Below are positions 8,605 to 16,518 of a stretch of DNA of 24,578 nucleotides, in pieces. The translations under genes and the position numbers were made by a program. The notes under the pieces were generated by a model that worked only from the letters and a program-made list of their open reading frames with translations, was not told the DNA's origin and ran no database searches. This stretch comes from JBCCGI01 sp039029355 (GTDB lineage Bacteria; Planctomycetota; UBA1135; GCA-002686595). Each line of letters starts with the position of its first letter. Within the stretch, counting starts at the first letter, position 1. Where the stretch lies: NCBI GenBank assembly GCA_039029355.1, contig JBCCGI010000103.1:1-24578 (forward strand), written 5' to 3'.

Positions 8605-11223
8605 CTAGAAGCCGATGTTGAACTGGAAGACCTGCGTGTCGTCGCCGTCGCCTTCGCGGACCGGGAAGCCGAAGCTGAAGGTGAAGGCGATCGGGACGGT
8701 CAGGCCGATGAACACGCCGGCCGAGGCGCGCAGCTCATCGGGGTCGAGCGACCAGTCGTCGGGATCCAGGATGCCGGCATCGAAGAACAGGCCGCCGCGG
8801 ATGACCTCGATCTCGCGGAAGCTGCCCGGCTGGATGTTCTTGATCAGCGGCCGGCGGTACTCGGCGCTGAAGGCGGTGAAGGTCTGGCCGCCGATCGGGA
8901 AGCGGTTCTCGTTCGGCCCCACCCCGCGGAAGTCGAAGCCGCGGAGCGTGCGCTGGCCGCCCAGGAAGTAGCGCTCGCTGTAGGGCACGTCGTCGGTGTC
9001 GCCGTAGGGCGTCGCGACGCCGAGGTCGAGCTCCAGCTTGTAGCCGGGTCGCGCGTCGGGCGACTCCTCGCCGAACTGGCCCAGCTTCTGCCACGACAAC
9101 GACGTCTTGACGAAGTCGTAGTCGCTCCCGAGCGCGTCGTTGTAGATCTGGAAGCCGGCCGAGAAGGTGGAGCCGTTCTGCGGATAGAAGAAGTCGTCGA
9201 GCGCGCTGTAGTCGTAGCTGAGGTCGATCCAGGCCAGGTCGTCCTCGCCCTCCTGGTCCTTCAGGAGCTGCGGCACGGTCAGCGGGTTGCCCAGGGTCGG
9301 CTCGCCGCCGGCGCTCAGGTCCTCGACCTCGACCTTGCCGAAGGTGTAGCCGGCGTTGACGTAGCTGTCGGGGCCGACCTGATAGCGCAGCGAGGCGCCG
9401 TACTCCTCGCGCGTCTCGTCGTGGCTCTCGAAGATCCGCAGCCGGCGGCGCGCGAGCAGGTCCAGCCCGATGCGGTCGGTGTGCCGCCGGAAGATGTCGG
9501 GTTCTCGGAAGCGGATCTCGAAGCTCGAGGTCTGGGTGCCGGGCGCGACCAGAAAGCGCAGCGTCTGCCCCGCGCCGTGGAACGCGCGGCCGTCGGCGAT
9601 CTCGTTGATGGCCGACCCGAGCGAGCTCGGCACGTCGAAGAGGTCGAAGTTCTGCTTCTGCAGCGAGAAGATGCCGAACAGGCCGGTGTTCGACGACACG
9701 CCGCCGCTGGCGCTGAAGCCCAGCGCGTTGGTCTCGTCGATGATGTACTCGAGGTCCTTCCAGGCCGGGTCGTCGGTCTCGCGGAACAGGAAGTACGGCT
9801 CGGTGTGCTCGACCTGCGGGCGGTCGTCGCTGAAGAAGCCGAGCGCCTGGATGCGCGAGCGCGACCTCGCGATCTTGGGCAGGTCGGCGACCTGGCCGGG
9901 CTCGACGGTGATGCGGCCGCGGATGATGCGGTCCTGCGTGTTCGTGTTGCCGGAGATCAGGATCTCGCGCACGAACTGCTGGCGCCCCTGGGCCAGCCGG
10001 TACGTCACGTGCGCGACCGGCCGATCCTCCTCGAAGAGGATCTCGGGCTCCAGCACGTCGAAGCGGTCCAGCACGGGCAGGCTCGGGTGTGCGACGTACC
10101 CGCGCTCGCCGTAGTGGTTGGTGATGCTGCGCGCGTCGCGGCTCATGACCAGCTGCTCGAAGTACGCCCCCTCCTCGAGGTCGCAGAGGTCGAGCAGCTT
10201 CTGCTCGTCGAAGAGGAGATCGGCGCGCCGCTCGGGCCAGGTGCCGTCGCGCTGCTCGCCGCCGTAGCGCTCGAAGCCCTCAATGCGCAGCGAGCCGACC
10301 CGGTAGCGCGGCCCCTCGTCGATGCGCACGTGGATCGTGACCCAGCCCCGATCCGCGCTGAAGTCGAGGTGGTCGAGCTGCACGACCGCGTCGAGCCAGC
10401 CGCGCTCGCGGTAGACCTCGCGCATCGCCTGCAGATCGCCGAGCAGCACATCCTCGTCGTACTCGTCCTTGAACAGCCACAGCCGCGGCTTGGCGAGCTC
10501 GATGTCGGCGAACTCCCGCAGCCCGTCCTTCCACAGGAGGAAACCGCGGTCGGGCATCGAGCGGTTGCCGTGGATGACCACGTCGCGCACGTGCACCTGC
10601 GGGCCCTCGCGGATCTCGAAGATCACGTCCGGCGCGACCATGCGGCCCTCGGCGTCGACGCCGCCCTCGCGGATCACCTCGCTGACCTCGGCGAAGTAGA
10701 AGCCGTCCCGGCGGTAGGAGTCGAGCAGGCGCTCGCGGATGCGCGGCGCCTGGTAGAGGTAGAGCTCGGAGTCGGGCTCCAGTCGCGCCCACTCGTAGAG
10801 CTCTTCGCTGCTCACCTCGACGTTGCCGATGAAGCGCGGCTCGAGGTCGAACGGCATCTCCACCACGTCAAGGCGCAGCGCGAGCCCGCCATCGACCTCC
10901 TGCAGGCCGACCTCGCCGCGCACGCGGAACGTGTTCCAGAGCGCCTGCAAGCCGTCGGAGACGGCGTTGGGGTCGAGCGGCCGGTCCAGCGGCTGGCCGA
11001 GGGCAGAGATCAGCTGCGCTTCGGAGTAGCGCCGGTTGCCCACGACCTCGATCGACACGACACGCGGCGTGTCGGGTACGGCCGGGTCCTCGGGGGCATC
11101 GCTCGCCCCGGGCTCCTGCGGTGCCGGTGGGCCAACGGGGTCCTGCGCGGCGACCGACCGGCCGACGAAAAGGGAGAGCGCGAAGAGCCCGCAGGCGAGG
11201 CTAGAACGAGATCGGCTCCGCAA
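8605..11223 (-). CDS. bamA: outer membrane protein assembly factor BamA (Omp85 family)
   Basis: BamA inserts beta-barrel proteins into the outer membrane. The 872-residue protein has a signal peptide (about 1-26, ending in Ala-Ala-Gln) and an acidic proline-rich linker. Several POTRA domains follow to about residue 460 (for example VVSIEVVGNRRYSEAQL, VVIHGNRSM and ILISGNTNTQDRIIRGRI). A C-terminal barrel carries the lid motif LRGFDFRGVGP (Arg761-Phe763) and ends in FQFNIGF, a typical aromatic beta-signal. The start is a TTG at 11223 inside the last codons of dnaB, giving a 23-base overlap with no clear Shine-Dalgarno sequence, so translation is probably coupled. The POTRA section is long and may contain extra insertions. 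A TamA or other Omp85 role is less likely given the adjacent lpx genes. Confidence 0.93.
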   Translation of the reverse strand: MRSRSRSSLACGLFALSLFVGRSVAAQDPVGPPAPQEPGASDAPEDPAVPDTPRVVSIEVVGNRRYSEAQLISALGQPLDRPLDPNAVSDGLQALWNTFRVRGEVGLQEVDGGLALRLDVVEMPFDLEPRFIGNVEVSSEELYEWARLEPDSELYLYQAPRIRERLLDSYRRDGFYFAEVSEVIREGGVDAEGRMVAPDVIFEIREGPQVHVRDVVIHGNRSMPDRGFLLWKDGLREFADIELAKPRLWLFKDEYDEDVLLGDLQAMREVYRERGWLDAVVQLDHLDFSADRGWVTIHVRIDEGPRYRVGSLRIEGFERYGGEQRDGTWPERRADLLFDEQKLLDLCDLEEGAYFEQLVMSRDARSITNHYGERGYVAHPSLPVLDRFDVLEPEILFEEDRPVAHVTYRLAQGRQQFVREILISGNTNTQDRIIRGRITVEPGQVADLPKIARSRSRIQALGFFSDDRPQVEHTEPYFLFRETDDPAWKDLEYIIDETNALGFSASGGVSSNTGLFGIFSLQKQNFDLFDVPSSLGSAINEIADGRAFHGAGQTLRFLVAPGTQTSSFEIRFREPDIFRRHTDRIGLDLLARRRLRIFESHDETREEYGASLRYQVGPDSYVNAGYTFGKVEVEDLSAGGEPTLGNPLTVPQLLKDQEGEDDLAWIDLSYDYSALDDFFYPQNGSTFSAGFQIYNDALGSDYDFVKTSLSWQKLGQFGEESPDARPGYKLELDLGVATPYGDTDDVPYSERYFLGGQRTLRGFDFRGVGPNENRFPIGGQTFTAFSAEYRRPLIKNIQPGSFREIEVIRGGLFFDAGILDPDDWSLDPDELRASAGVFIGLTVPIAFTFSFGFPVREGDGDDTQVFQFNIGF

Positions 11224-12583
11224 CGTCCGGCGCGCGGTTCTCGAACCGCATCGTGCTGTTGAAGAACTGCAGCTTGACCAGGCCGGTGGGCCCGTTGCGC
11301 TGCTTCGCGATGATCACCTCGGCGACGCCTTTGTTCTCGTCGGTCTGCTGCTTCGGGTAGTACTCCGGACGGTAGAGGAGCATCACGACGTCGGCGTCTT
11401 GCTCGATCGAGCCCGACTCGCGCAGATCGGCGAGCTGCGGCCGCGGCGGGTCGCGCAGCTCGACCGCGCGCGACAGCTGCGCCAGGGCGATGATCGGGAT
11501 GTTCATGTCGCGCGCCAGCCCCTTGAGCGAGCGCGAGATCATGCTGATCTCCTGCTGCCGGCTCTCGGCCTTGGGGAACGACAGGAGCTGCAGGTAGTCC
11601 ACCACGATCATGTCGAGGTGCCCCGCCCGCGCCTTCAGCCGCCGAGCGCGGCTGCGCACCGACATGATCGACAGGCCCGACGTGTCGTCGATGTGGACCT
11701 GGGCATGGCGCAGCTCATCGGCGGCCGCCGTCAGCTCGGAGCGGTCCTCGGCCGGCAGGTTGCCCGACCGCAGCCGGTGCGCGTCGACCTTGGCGCGCGT
11801 GCAGAGCATGCGGCTCACCACCTGCTGGCGCCCCATCTCGAGGCTGAAGAACAGCACCACCGGGCGCCGGCCCATCCACTCGGGCTCGGACATCGCGGCA
11901 TGCTCGATGATGTTGAGCGCGAAGGCGGTCTTGCCCATCGACGGCCGCGCGGCAAGCACGACCAGGTCGCCGCCGTTGAGCCCGCACAGCTTCTGGTCCA
12001 GGTCGTAGTAGCCGGTCGGCAGGCCGGTCAGGCCGCCGCGGTGCGACGAGGCGTCGATGCGCTTGAAGGTCTCGGTGATCGCGGTCGAGATCGGCGCTGC
12101 GCCCGAGCTCTCCTCGCGCTGCGCGATGCGGTAGATGCGCTGCTCGCTGTCGTCGAGCAGCTGCTTGACCGCCTCGCCGTCGGCGCGGGTCTCGTAGGCG
12201 GCCGACACGATCTCGGTGCCCTCGCGGATCAGCGAGCGCAGCGTCGACGTCTCCGACACGATCTGCGCGTGATGCAGCGCGAAGGCCGACGAGGTGACCG
12301 CGTCGCCGAGCGAGCCCAGGTACTCGACCCCGCCCACCTCGTGGAAGCGGCCCGAGGCCTTGAGCGCCTCGCCCACGCTGATGAAGTCGACCGGGATGTT
12401 CGCCTCCGACAGCTTCATCAGCGTCTCGAAGAGCATCTGATGGCGCTTGTCGAAGAAGTCGTCGGGCGACAGCACTTCGGCGACCTCCGCGATCCGCTCC
12501 GAGTCGAGGATCAGCGCGCCGAGGAGCGCACGCTCCGCCTCTTCGTTCCGAGGCAGGGTCTTTCCGGGGGTCCGCTCCTCCAT
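11201..12583 (-). CDS. dnaB: replicative DNA helicase DnaB
   Basis: DnaB is the hexameric helicase that unwinds the chromosome at the replication fork. The 460-residue protein has the N-terminal DnaB domain (PRNEEAERALLGALILD, about 11-28), a linker and a RecA-like motor. Walker A is ARPSMGKTAFALN (about 212-224) and Walker B MIVVDYLQLL (about 325-334); ALAQLSRAVE and DLRESGSIEQDADVV follow, as in typical DnaB. No intein interrupts it. The frame stays open 32 codons further, but that part has no family similarity and runs toward the upstream hairpin, so I chose the ATG at 12583. Its end overlaps the bamA start. Placement after rplI is common in bacteria. Confidence 0.96.
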   Translation of the reverse strand: MEERTPGKTLPRNEEAERALLGALILDSERIAEVAEVLSPDDFFDKRHQMLFETLMKLSEANIPVDFISVGEALKASGRFHEVGGVEYLGSLGDAVTSSAFALHHAQIVSETSTLRSLIREGTEIVSAAYETRADGEAVKQLLDDSEQRIYRIAQREESSGAAPISTAITETFKRIDASSHRGGLTGLPTGYYDLDQKLCGLNGGDLVVLAARPSMGKTAFALNIIEHAAMSEPEWMGRRPVVLFFSLEMGRQQVVSRMLCTRAKVDAHRLRSGNLPAEDRSELTAAADELRHAQVHIDDTSGLSIMSVRSRARRLKARAGHLDMIVVDYLQLLSFPKAESRQQEISMISRSLKGLARDMNIPIIALAQLSRAVELRDPPRPQLADLRESGSIEQDADVVMLLYRPEYYPKQQTDENKGVAEVIIAKQRNGPTGLVKLQFFNSTMRFENRAPDVAEPISF

Positions 12584-12662
12584 CGCGCCGAGGATACCGC
12601 AGCGGACCGGGCGGTTGTAGCGGCGAGGAGCACCGACGCTCGCGATGCTCCCCAACGCAAGC

Positions 12663-12700
12663 GGGGCGGAGTTCTCCACAACTGTGGAAAACCCCGCCCC
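12663..12700. terminator. 18-bp stem between rplI and dnaB with paired DnaA-box-like arms
   Basis: Arms 12663-12680 and 12683-12700 are complementary over 18 positions (two as G-U pairs in RNA) with a 2-base centre. On the minus strand, the rplI direction, the stem lies 23 bases after the rplI stop. No U-tract follows, so termination may be partial. The inner parts read TTTTCCACA and, inverted, TTCTCCACA; the first is one mismatch from the DnaA box TTATCCACA. Confidence 0.5.
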
Positions 12701-12722
12701 GAGTTTCGCTCGGCGCCGTCTT

Positions 12723-13184
12723 TTACTCTTCGGCGGCCGCTTCGACGACGACGGTGATGTTGGCCGAGCTGTCGCCGTGCACGTGCACGGGGACGGCGTG
12801 CGATCCGGTTTCCTTGATCGCGTGCTCGAGGCGGACGTCCTTTTCGTCGGTCTTGTGACCGGCGGCGGCCAGGAGCTCGCCGATGTTCGCGGCGGTCACC
12901 GAGCCGTACAGGTGTCCGTTCTCGTCGGCCTTGGCCGAGGTCGTGACGGTCACGGCCTCGAGCGCCGCGACGCGCGCCGCGACATCGGCGGCGAGGGCGG
13001 CCTCCTGGGCGTCGACCAGCGCCCGGCGGCGCGTCATCATCTTCTTGTTCTCGTCGGTCGCCTCGACCGCGATGCGGCGAGGCACGAGGTAGTTGCGGGC
13101 GTAGCCGGCGGCGACGTCGACGACGTCCCCGACCTTGCCGAGGTCCTTGACCGACTCGCGCAGCAGCACTTGAACCGTTTTCAT
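12723..13184 (-). CDS. rplI: large ribosomal subunit protein bL9
   Basis: bL9 binds 23S rRNA at the base of the L1 stalk and helps keep the reading frame. The 153-residue protein has the standard two domains: an N-terminal RNA-binding part (MKTVQVLLRESVKDLGKVGD, with the signature GYARNYLVPRRIAV) and a long helix leading to a C-terminal domain with GHLYGSVTAANI. It ends in a short acidic Ala/Glu tail. The ATG at 13184 has AAGGAG about seven bases upstream. It is the last of the rpsF-rpsR-rplI group and is followed by the large hairpin before dnaB. Confidence 0.97.
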   Translation of the reverse strand: MKTVQVLLRESVKDLGKVGDVVDVAAGYARNYLVPRRIAVEATDENKKMMTRRRALVDAQEAALAADVAARVAALEAVTVTTSAKADENGHLYGSVTAANIGELLAAAGHKTDEKDVRLEHAIKETGSHAVPVHVHGDSSANITVVVEAAAEE

Positions 13185-13199
13185 CGTGGGCTCCTTGGG

Positions 13200-13421
13200 C
13201 TAGCTGCCGACGAAGGTCAGGAGCGCCATGTGCCGGGCGCGCTTGATCGCACGCTTCAGCTCGCGCTGGCGCTGGGACGAGAGACCGGTCCGCTTGCGGT
13301 GCAGGATCTGCCCCTGGGGGCCGACGCACTTCTGCAGCAGCTCGAGGTCCTTGTAGTCGATTTTCTTGGTGGCCGGGATCCTCAGGTTGAGGCCGCGGCT
13401 GGGCTTGCGCTTCATGGGCAT
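13200..13421 (-). CDS. rpsR: small ribosomal subunit protein bS18
   Basis: bS18 forms a heterodimer with bS6 on the platform of the 30S subunit. The 73-residue protein has the family core IDYKDLELLQKCVGPQGQI and the basic signature RKRTGLSSQRQRELKRAIKRARHMALL. The ATG at 13421 has AAGGAGGG seven bases upstream, inside the end of rpsF, only 3 bases after the rpsF stop. A second ATG two codons on is less well placed. There is no ssb gene between rpsF and rpsR, unlike the common rpsF-ssb-rpsR arrangement. Confidence 0.97.
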   Translation of the reverse strand: MPMKRKPSRGLNLRIPATKKIDYKDLELLQKCVGPQGQILHRKRTGLSSQRQRELKRAIKRARHMALLTFVGS

Positions 13422-13424
13422 CGC

Positions 13425-14075
13425 TTAGCCCTCCTTCTTCTCTTCGGTAGCCGGGGCGGTCTCGGTGGCGGTGGCCGTCGCGGCCTCCGCCGGCGAGGCG
13501 GCGGCGTCGCCGCTCGGCGCCGCGGCCTTCTCGCCGGCCTCGCCCTCGGAGGCCGGAGCCCCCTCGGCGGGCTTGTCAGCGGGCTTGTCGCCCGGCTTGT
13601 CGCCCGGCCGGTCGCCCGGCCTGCCACCCGGCCGGTCCCCGGGGCGGCCCCGGTCGCGGTCGCGCTCCTCGCGCGGCCGGTCCATGAGCTCGGGCGCGAT
13701 CGGCGGCGGCGTGTCCTGCGGCGGCTCGGGCACGATGAAGTCCGCGTCGCCCTCGGCGGCGGTCAGGTCGCGCTCCTCGTCCGGGACGGCCTCGGCGCTG
13801 AGCTGGAGGTAGCGGAGGATGTCCTCCTTGATCTCCATCTCGCGGTGGAAGGCGGGGATCGAGTCGCCGGCCATCTCGAAGTAGCTCAAGAGGTACGTCG
13901 CGCGGTGCTTGCCCTTGATCGGGTAGGCGAGCGGGCGCTCGTCCCAGCGGCGCGCGGTCTGCACGCTGCCGCCGTGCTTGGCGATCAGGTCGGTGACGAG
14001 CGACTTGGCCGCAGCCCAGTCGTTCCGCACCGCGTCGTTGTTGATCAGAAACATGCCCTCGTAGAGAGCCATCAT
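13425..14075 (-). CDS. rpsF: small ribosomal subunit protein bS6 with long low-complexity C-terminal tail
   Basis: Residues 1-100 are normal bS6 (MALYEGMFLINND, RRWDERPLAYPIKGKHRATYLLSYFEM, EIKEDILRYLQL), the 30S platform partner of bS18. Residues from about 105 to 216 are a tail not found in typical bS6 proteins of about 95-135 residues. It has an acidic/proline part, then an Arg-Pro-Gly-Asp region that decays into Lys-Pro-Gly-Asp and Lys-Pro-Ala-Asp repeats, then Ala/Thr/Glu-rich sequence ending in EEKKEG. The tail is probably disordered. Two ATG codons are adjacent; the second (14072) sits better behind AGGAGA. The downstream rpsR ribosome-binding site lies in the tail's last codons, which argues against a frameshift artefact. 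Confidence 0.94.
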   Translation of the reverse strand: MMALYEGMFLINNDAVRNDWAAAKSLVTDLIAKHGGSVQTARRWDERPLAYPIKGKHRATYLLSYFEMAGDSIPAFHREMEIKEDILRYLQLSAEAVPDEERDLTAAEGDADFIVPEPPQDTPPPIAPELMDRPREERDRDRGRPGDRPGGRPGDRPGDKPGDKPADKPAEGAPASEGEAGEKAAAPSGDAAASPAEAATATATETAPATEEKKEG

Positions 14076-14114
14076 CCGTCTCCTGGTTGTCGTTGCCTGG
14101 TGCGGACCCGCCCG

Positions 14115-14735
14115 TCAGGGTTTCGAGCCCTCGCTCCAGCGGCTGTGGAACCGCGTCATGACGCGCTCGACGTCGCCTTCCGCCAGCCAGGCGAGGATCG
14201 CTTCGGCGGCTTCCGCCACCGAGATCGCGATGTCCTCCTCCTCGGCCGACGTGAAGCGGCTGAGCACGTGACGCGCCGCGTCGGTCCCCGGGTGCCCGAT
14301 CCCCACCCGCAGGCGGGGAAACCGATCGGACCCGAGGCGTTCAAGGATCGATCGCATGCCGTTGTGACCGCCGGCTCCGCCGTGCGGGCGGATGCGCAGC
14401 GTCGAGAAGGGCAGGTCGAGATCGTCGTACACGACCATCACGTCCTGCGGCTCGACCCCGGCCCAGCGGGCCAGGGGTGCCACAACGTCACCGGAGCGGT
14501 TCATGAAGGTCAGCGGCTTGACCAGGAGCGCGTCGGGCTCGAACGATCGGGCGCAGACGAGCTCGCGGGGGCCGTGGTAGTCCTCCAGGACCGCGGGAGA
14601 TTCAAAGAGCAGGCCTTCGTGGCGCGCGAGGTGGTCCAGCACGTCGAACCCGACGTTGTGCCGGGTGCCGTCGTAGTCGGGGCCGGGGTTGCCCAGGCCG
14701 ACCACGAGGCGGCGGACGCGTGTTTCCTCCTGCAC
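14115..14735 (-). CDS. pth: peptidyl-tRNA hydrolase
   Basis: Pth frees tRNA from peptidyl-tRNA that falls off the ribosome. The family motifs are LVVGLGNPGPDYDGTRHNVGFDVLD (with the catalytic His of RHNVGF), KPLTFMNRSG, VVYDDLDLPF with the active-site Asp, and GGAGGHNGMRSI. The frame is open up to a TTG at 14822, but those 29 extra residues are Pro/Gly-rich and unlike the family. The GTG at 14735 gives 206 residues and places the first strand correctly; an AGGAGG-like stretch lies just inside this start, so it is the least certain point. The gene lies between rplY and rpsF on the same strand, a common grouping. Confidence 0.94.
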   Translation of the reverse strand: MQEETRVRRLVVGLGNPGPDYDGTRHNVGFDVLDHLARHEGLLFESPAVLEDYHGPRELVCARSFEPDALLVKPLTFMNRSGDVVAPLARWAGVEPQDVMVVYDDLDLPFSTLRIRPHGGAGGHNGMRSILERLGSDRFPRLRVGIGHPGTDAARHVLSRFTSAEEEDIAISVAEAAEAILAWLAEGDVERVMTRFHSRWSEGSKP

Positions 14736-14857
14736 GCTGGAAGGACCTTCATCCCCGCCGCGCGGGCCCGTGGGGCCGACAGGGCGGGGCAAAGAGTCTA
14801 GGGGCGGCACCCGGGACGGCAAGCCCGGAGGCTCGGAACCCGGGTTTCTTGGTGCTC

Positions 14858-14882
14858 GGGGCCCCCGCCAGCGCGGGGCCCC
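14858..14882. terminator. GC-rich hairpin between rplY and pth
   Basis: GGGGCCCC at 14858-14865 and 14875-14882 (self-complementary octamers) can pair across a 9-base loop, 12 bases past the rplY stop. There is no U-tract, so it may attenuate or protect the rplY message rather than end transcription. Confidence 0.35.
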
Positions 14883-14894
14883 CGGGCGGCCGGA

Positions 14895-15497
14895 TCAGCC
14901 CTCGGTCGGCTCGGGAGCGGCCCCGGCCTCGCCATCGGCGCTTTCCTCGCCCTCGGCCTCGGCCGGCTCGTCGCCGCGCGGGACCGTGACGTTGGCGATG
15001 ACGACCGTCGGGTCGATGGCCAGCTCGACGCCCTCGGGCAGCTGGATGTCCGAGGCGTGCATCGTCTGCCCCGGCTCCAGGCCGTCGACGTTCACCTCTA
15101 GACCGTCCGGGATGTCCCGCGGCAGGGCGAGGATCTGGACCGAGTTGATCAGGTGGTTCACGACGCCGCCCTTGGCGTGGCCGACGAAGTGCAGCGCCAC
15201 CTCGGCGTCGGTCTTCTGGCCGCGGATCACGCGCCGGAACTCGACGTGCAGGATGCGCTCGCCGATGGTGTCCCACTGGAGCTCGCGGACGAGCGCCGTG
15301 TCCTCGTCGCCGCCCTCGATCTCGAAGTCGAAGACGTGCTCGTGCTGGCGACGGAGGGTCAGGAACTCGCGCTCGTCGATCGCGATGTCGACGTTCGGCT
15401 TGCCCTCGCCCTGGAGGCTGCAGGGGATCTTGCCCTGGAGGCGCAGCTTCTTCGAAGCGCGCGTCCCGAGGGCCTCGCGTTTGGTGGCTTTCAGCAT
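14895..15497 (-). CDS. rplY: large ribosomal subunit protein bL25, long (CTC/TL5) form
   Basis: bL25 binds 5S rRNA. The 200-residue protein is the long form: an N-terminal L25 beta-barrel (about 1-95, with REALGTRASKKLRLQGKIP and WDTIGERILHVEF) and a C-terminal TL5-type domain (about 96-180, with NVDGLEPGQTMHASDIQLPEGVE). An acidic Glu/Ala tail ends it. The open frame extends upstream toward prs, but the ATG at 15497 has AGGAGA eight bases before it and starts the family sequence (MLKATKREALG). Adjacency to prs on one side and pth on the other is a standard bacterial arrangement. Confidence 0.96.
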   Translation of the reverse strand: MLKATKREALGTRASKKLRLQGKIPCSLQGEGKPNVDIAIDEREFLTLRRQHEHVFDFEIEGGDEDTALVRELQWDTIGERILHVEFRRVIRGQKTDAEVALHFVGHAKGGVVNHLINSVQILALPRDIPDGLEVNVDGLEPGQTMHASDIQLPEGVELAIDPTVVIANVTVPRGDEPAEAEGEESADGEAGAAPEPTEG

Positions 15498-15549
15498 CGG
15501 GGAATTCTCCTGGATGGTTCGAACAACAGGGGAAACGGAAGCGCCGCTC

Positions 15550-16512
15550 CTAGTCCTCGTCGAAGTTGTCGAAGAGGATCGAGAGCGACTTGGATTCGTG
15601 CAGGTTCGCGATCGCGCGCGCGAGCAGGCCGGCGACCGAGACCTCCCGCAGGGCCTTGGGCACCGCGCCGCGGCGCGGGATCGTGTCGGTGGCGAGGATC
15701 GCGTCCGCGGGGCAGCCGTCGAGCCGCTCGACCGCCGGGCCGCACAGGACCGCATGGCTGACGGCCAGCACGATCTGCTGCGCGCCGTGCGTCCGCACGA
15801 CCTTGGCCGCCTCGCTGATCGAGCCGCCGGTCGAGATCATATCGTCGACGATGATCACGTTGCGCCCGTCGACGTCGCCGATCATGTGCTCGACGGCGAT
15901 CTCGGAGCCCGACACGCGCCGCTTGTCGACGATCGCGAGGTCGGCGCCCAGCGCCTTGGCGTACGAGCGCGCCATCTTGATGCCGCCCACGTCGGGCGTG
16001 ACGATCACCGGGTCCTCGACCCCCATCGTGCGGATCTCGTGCAGCAGCACGGGCTTGGCGTAGAGGTGGTCGACGGGGATGTCGTAGAAGCCCTGGATCT
16101 GCGCCGCGTGCATGTCGATCGTCAGCACGCGGTCGGCCCCGCCCTGGCTGATCGTGTTGGCCACGACCTTGGCGCTGATCGGCACGCGGCCCTCGTCCTT
16201 GCGGTCCTTGCGGGCGTAGCCGTAGTAGGGCATCACCGCCGTCACCCGCCCCGCCGACGCGCGGCGCAGGCAGTCGAGCAGCAGCAGGAGCTCGATCCAG
16301 TTCTCGTTGACCGGCGGGCACAGCGGCTGCAGGACGAAGCAGTCCGCCCCGCGCAGGTCATCGTTGATCTTGATGTCGATCTCGCCGTCGGGGAAGCGCC
16401 CGACGTGCGCATCGGCGAGCGGGATGTCGAGCCGCTCCGAGATGCCCTCGGCCAGCTGCGAATGCGCGGTTCCGGCGATCAGGCGGATCTTGTCGCTATA
16501 GCCTAGGCCCAC
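15550..16512 (-). CDS. prs: ribose-phosphate pyrophosphokinase (PRPP synthetase)
   Basis: Prs makes PRPP from ribose 5-phosphate and ATP for nucleotide, His and Trp synthesis. The 320-residue length is typical of class I. Visible signatures are the N-terminal RFPDGEIDIKI, the regulatory-loop region YYGYARKDRKDEGR, the metal/ATP segment DRVLTIDMHAAQIQGFYDIPVDHLYA (about 127-152), KRRVSG, and the PRPP-binding loop VIIVDDMISTGG (about 219-230). The start is a GTG at 16512, with AGAGGAG ten bases upstream, six bases after glmU, so the two are almost certainly cotranscribed. The C-terminus ends in an acidic DNFDED. Confidence 0.97.
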   Translation of the reverse strand: MGLGYSDKIRLIAGTAHSQLAEGISERLDIPLADAHVGRFPDGEIDIKINDDLRGADCFVLQPLCPPVNENWIELLLLLDCLRRASAGRVTAVMPYYGYARKDRKDEGRVPISAKVVANTISQGGADRVLTIDMHAAQIQGFYDIPVDHLYAKPVLLHEIRTMGVEDPVIVTPDVGGIKMARSYAKALGADLAIVDKRRVSGSEIAVEHMIGDVDGRNVIIVDDMISTGGSISEAAKVVRTHGAQQIVLAVSHAVLCGPAVERLDGCPADAILATDTIPRRGAVPKALREVSVAGLLARAIANLHESKSLSILFDNFDED

Positions 16513-16518
16513 GCTCGC

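Noticed and set aside
9421..11262. Very long plus-strand frame (613 codons) opposite bamA
   Set aside because: It mirrors the bamA codon pattern on the opposite strand, as is common in high-GC DNA; bamA has a full set of family motifs.
14736..14822. N-terminal extension of Pth from the TTG at 14822
   Set aside because: Pro/Gly-rich sequence without family similarity; a GTG start gives the normal length.
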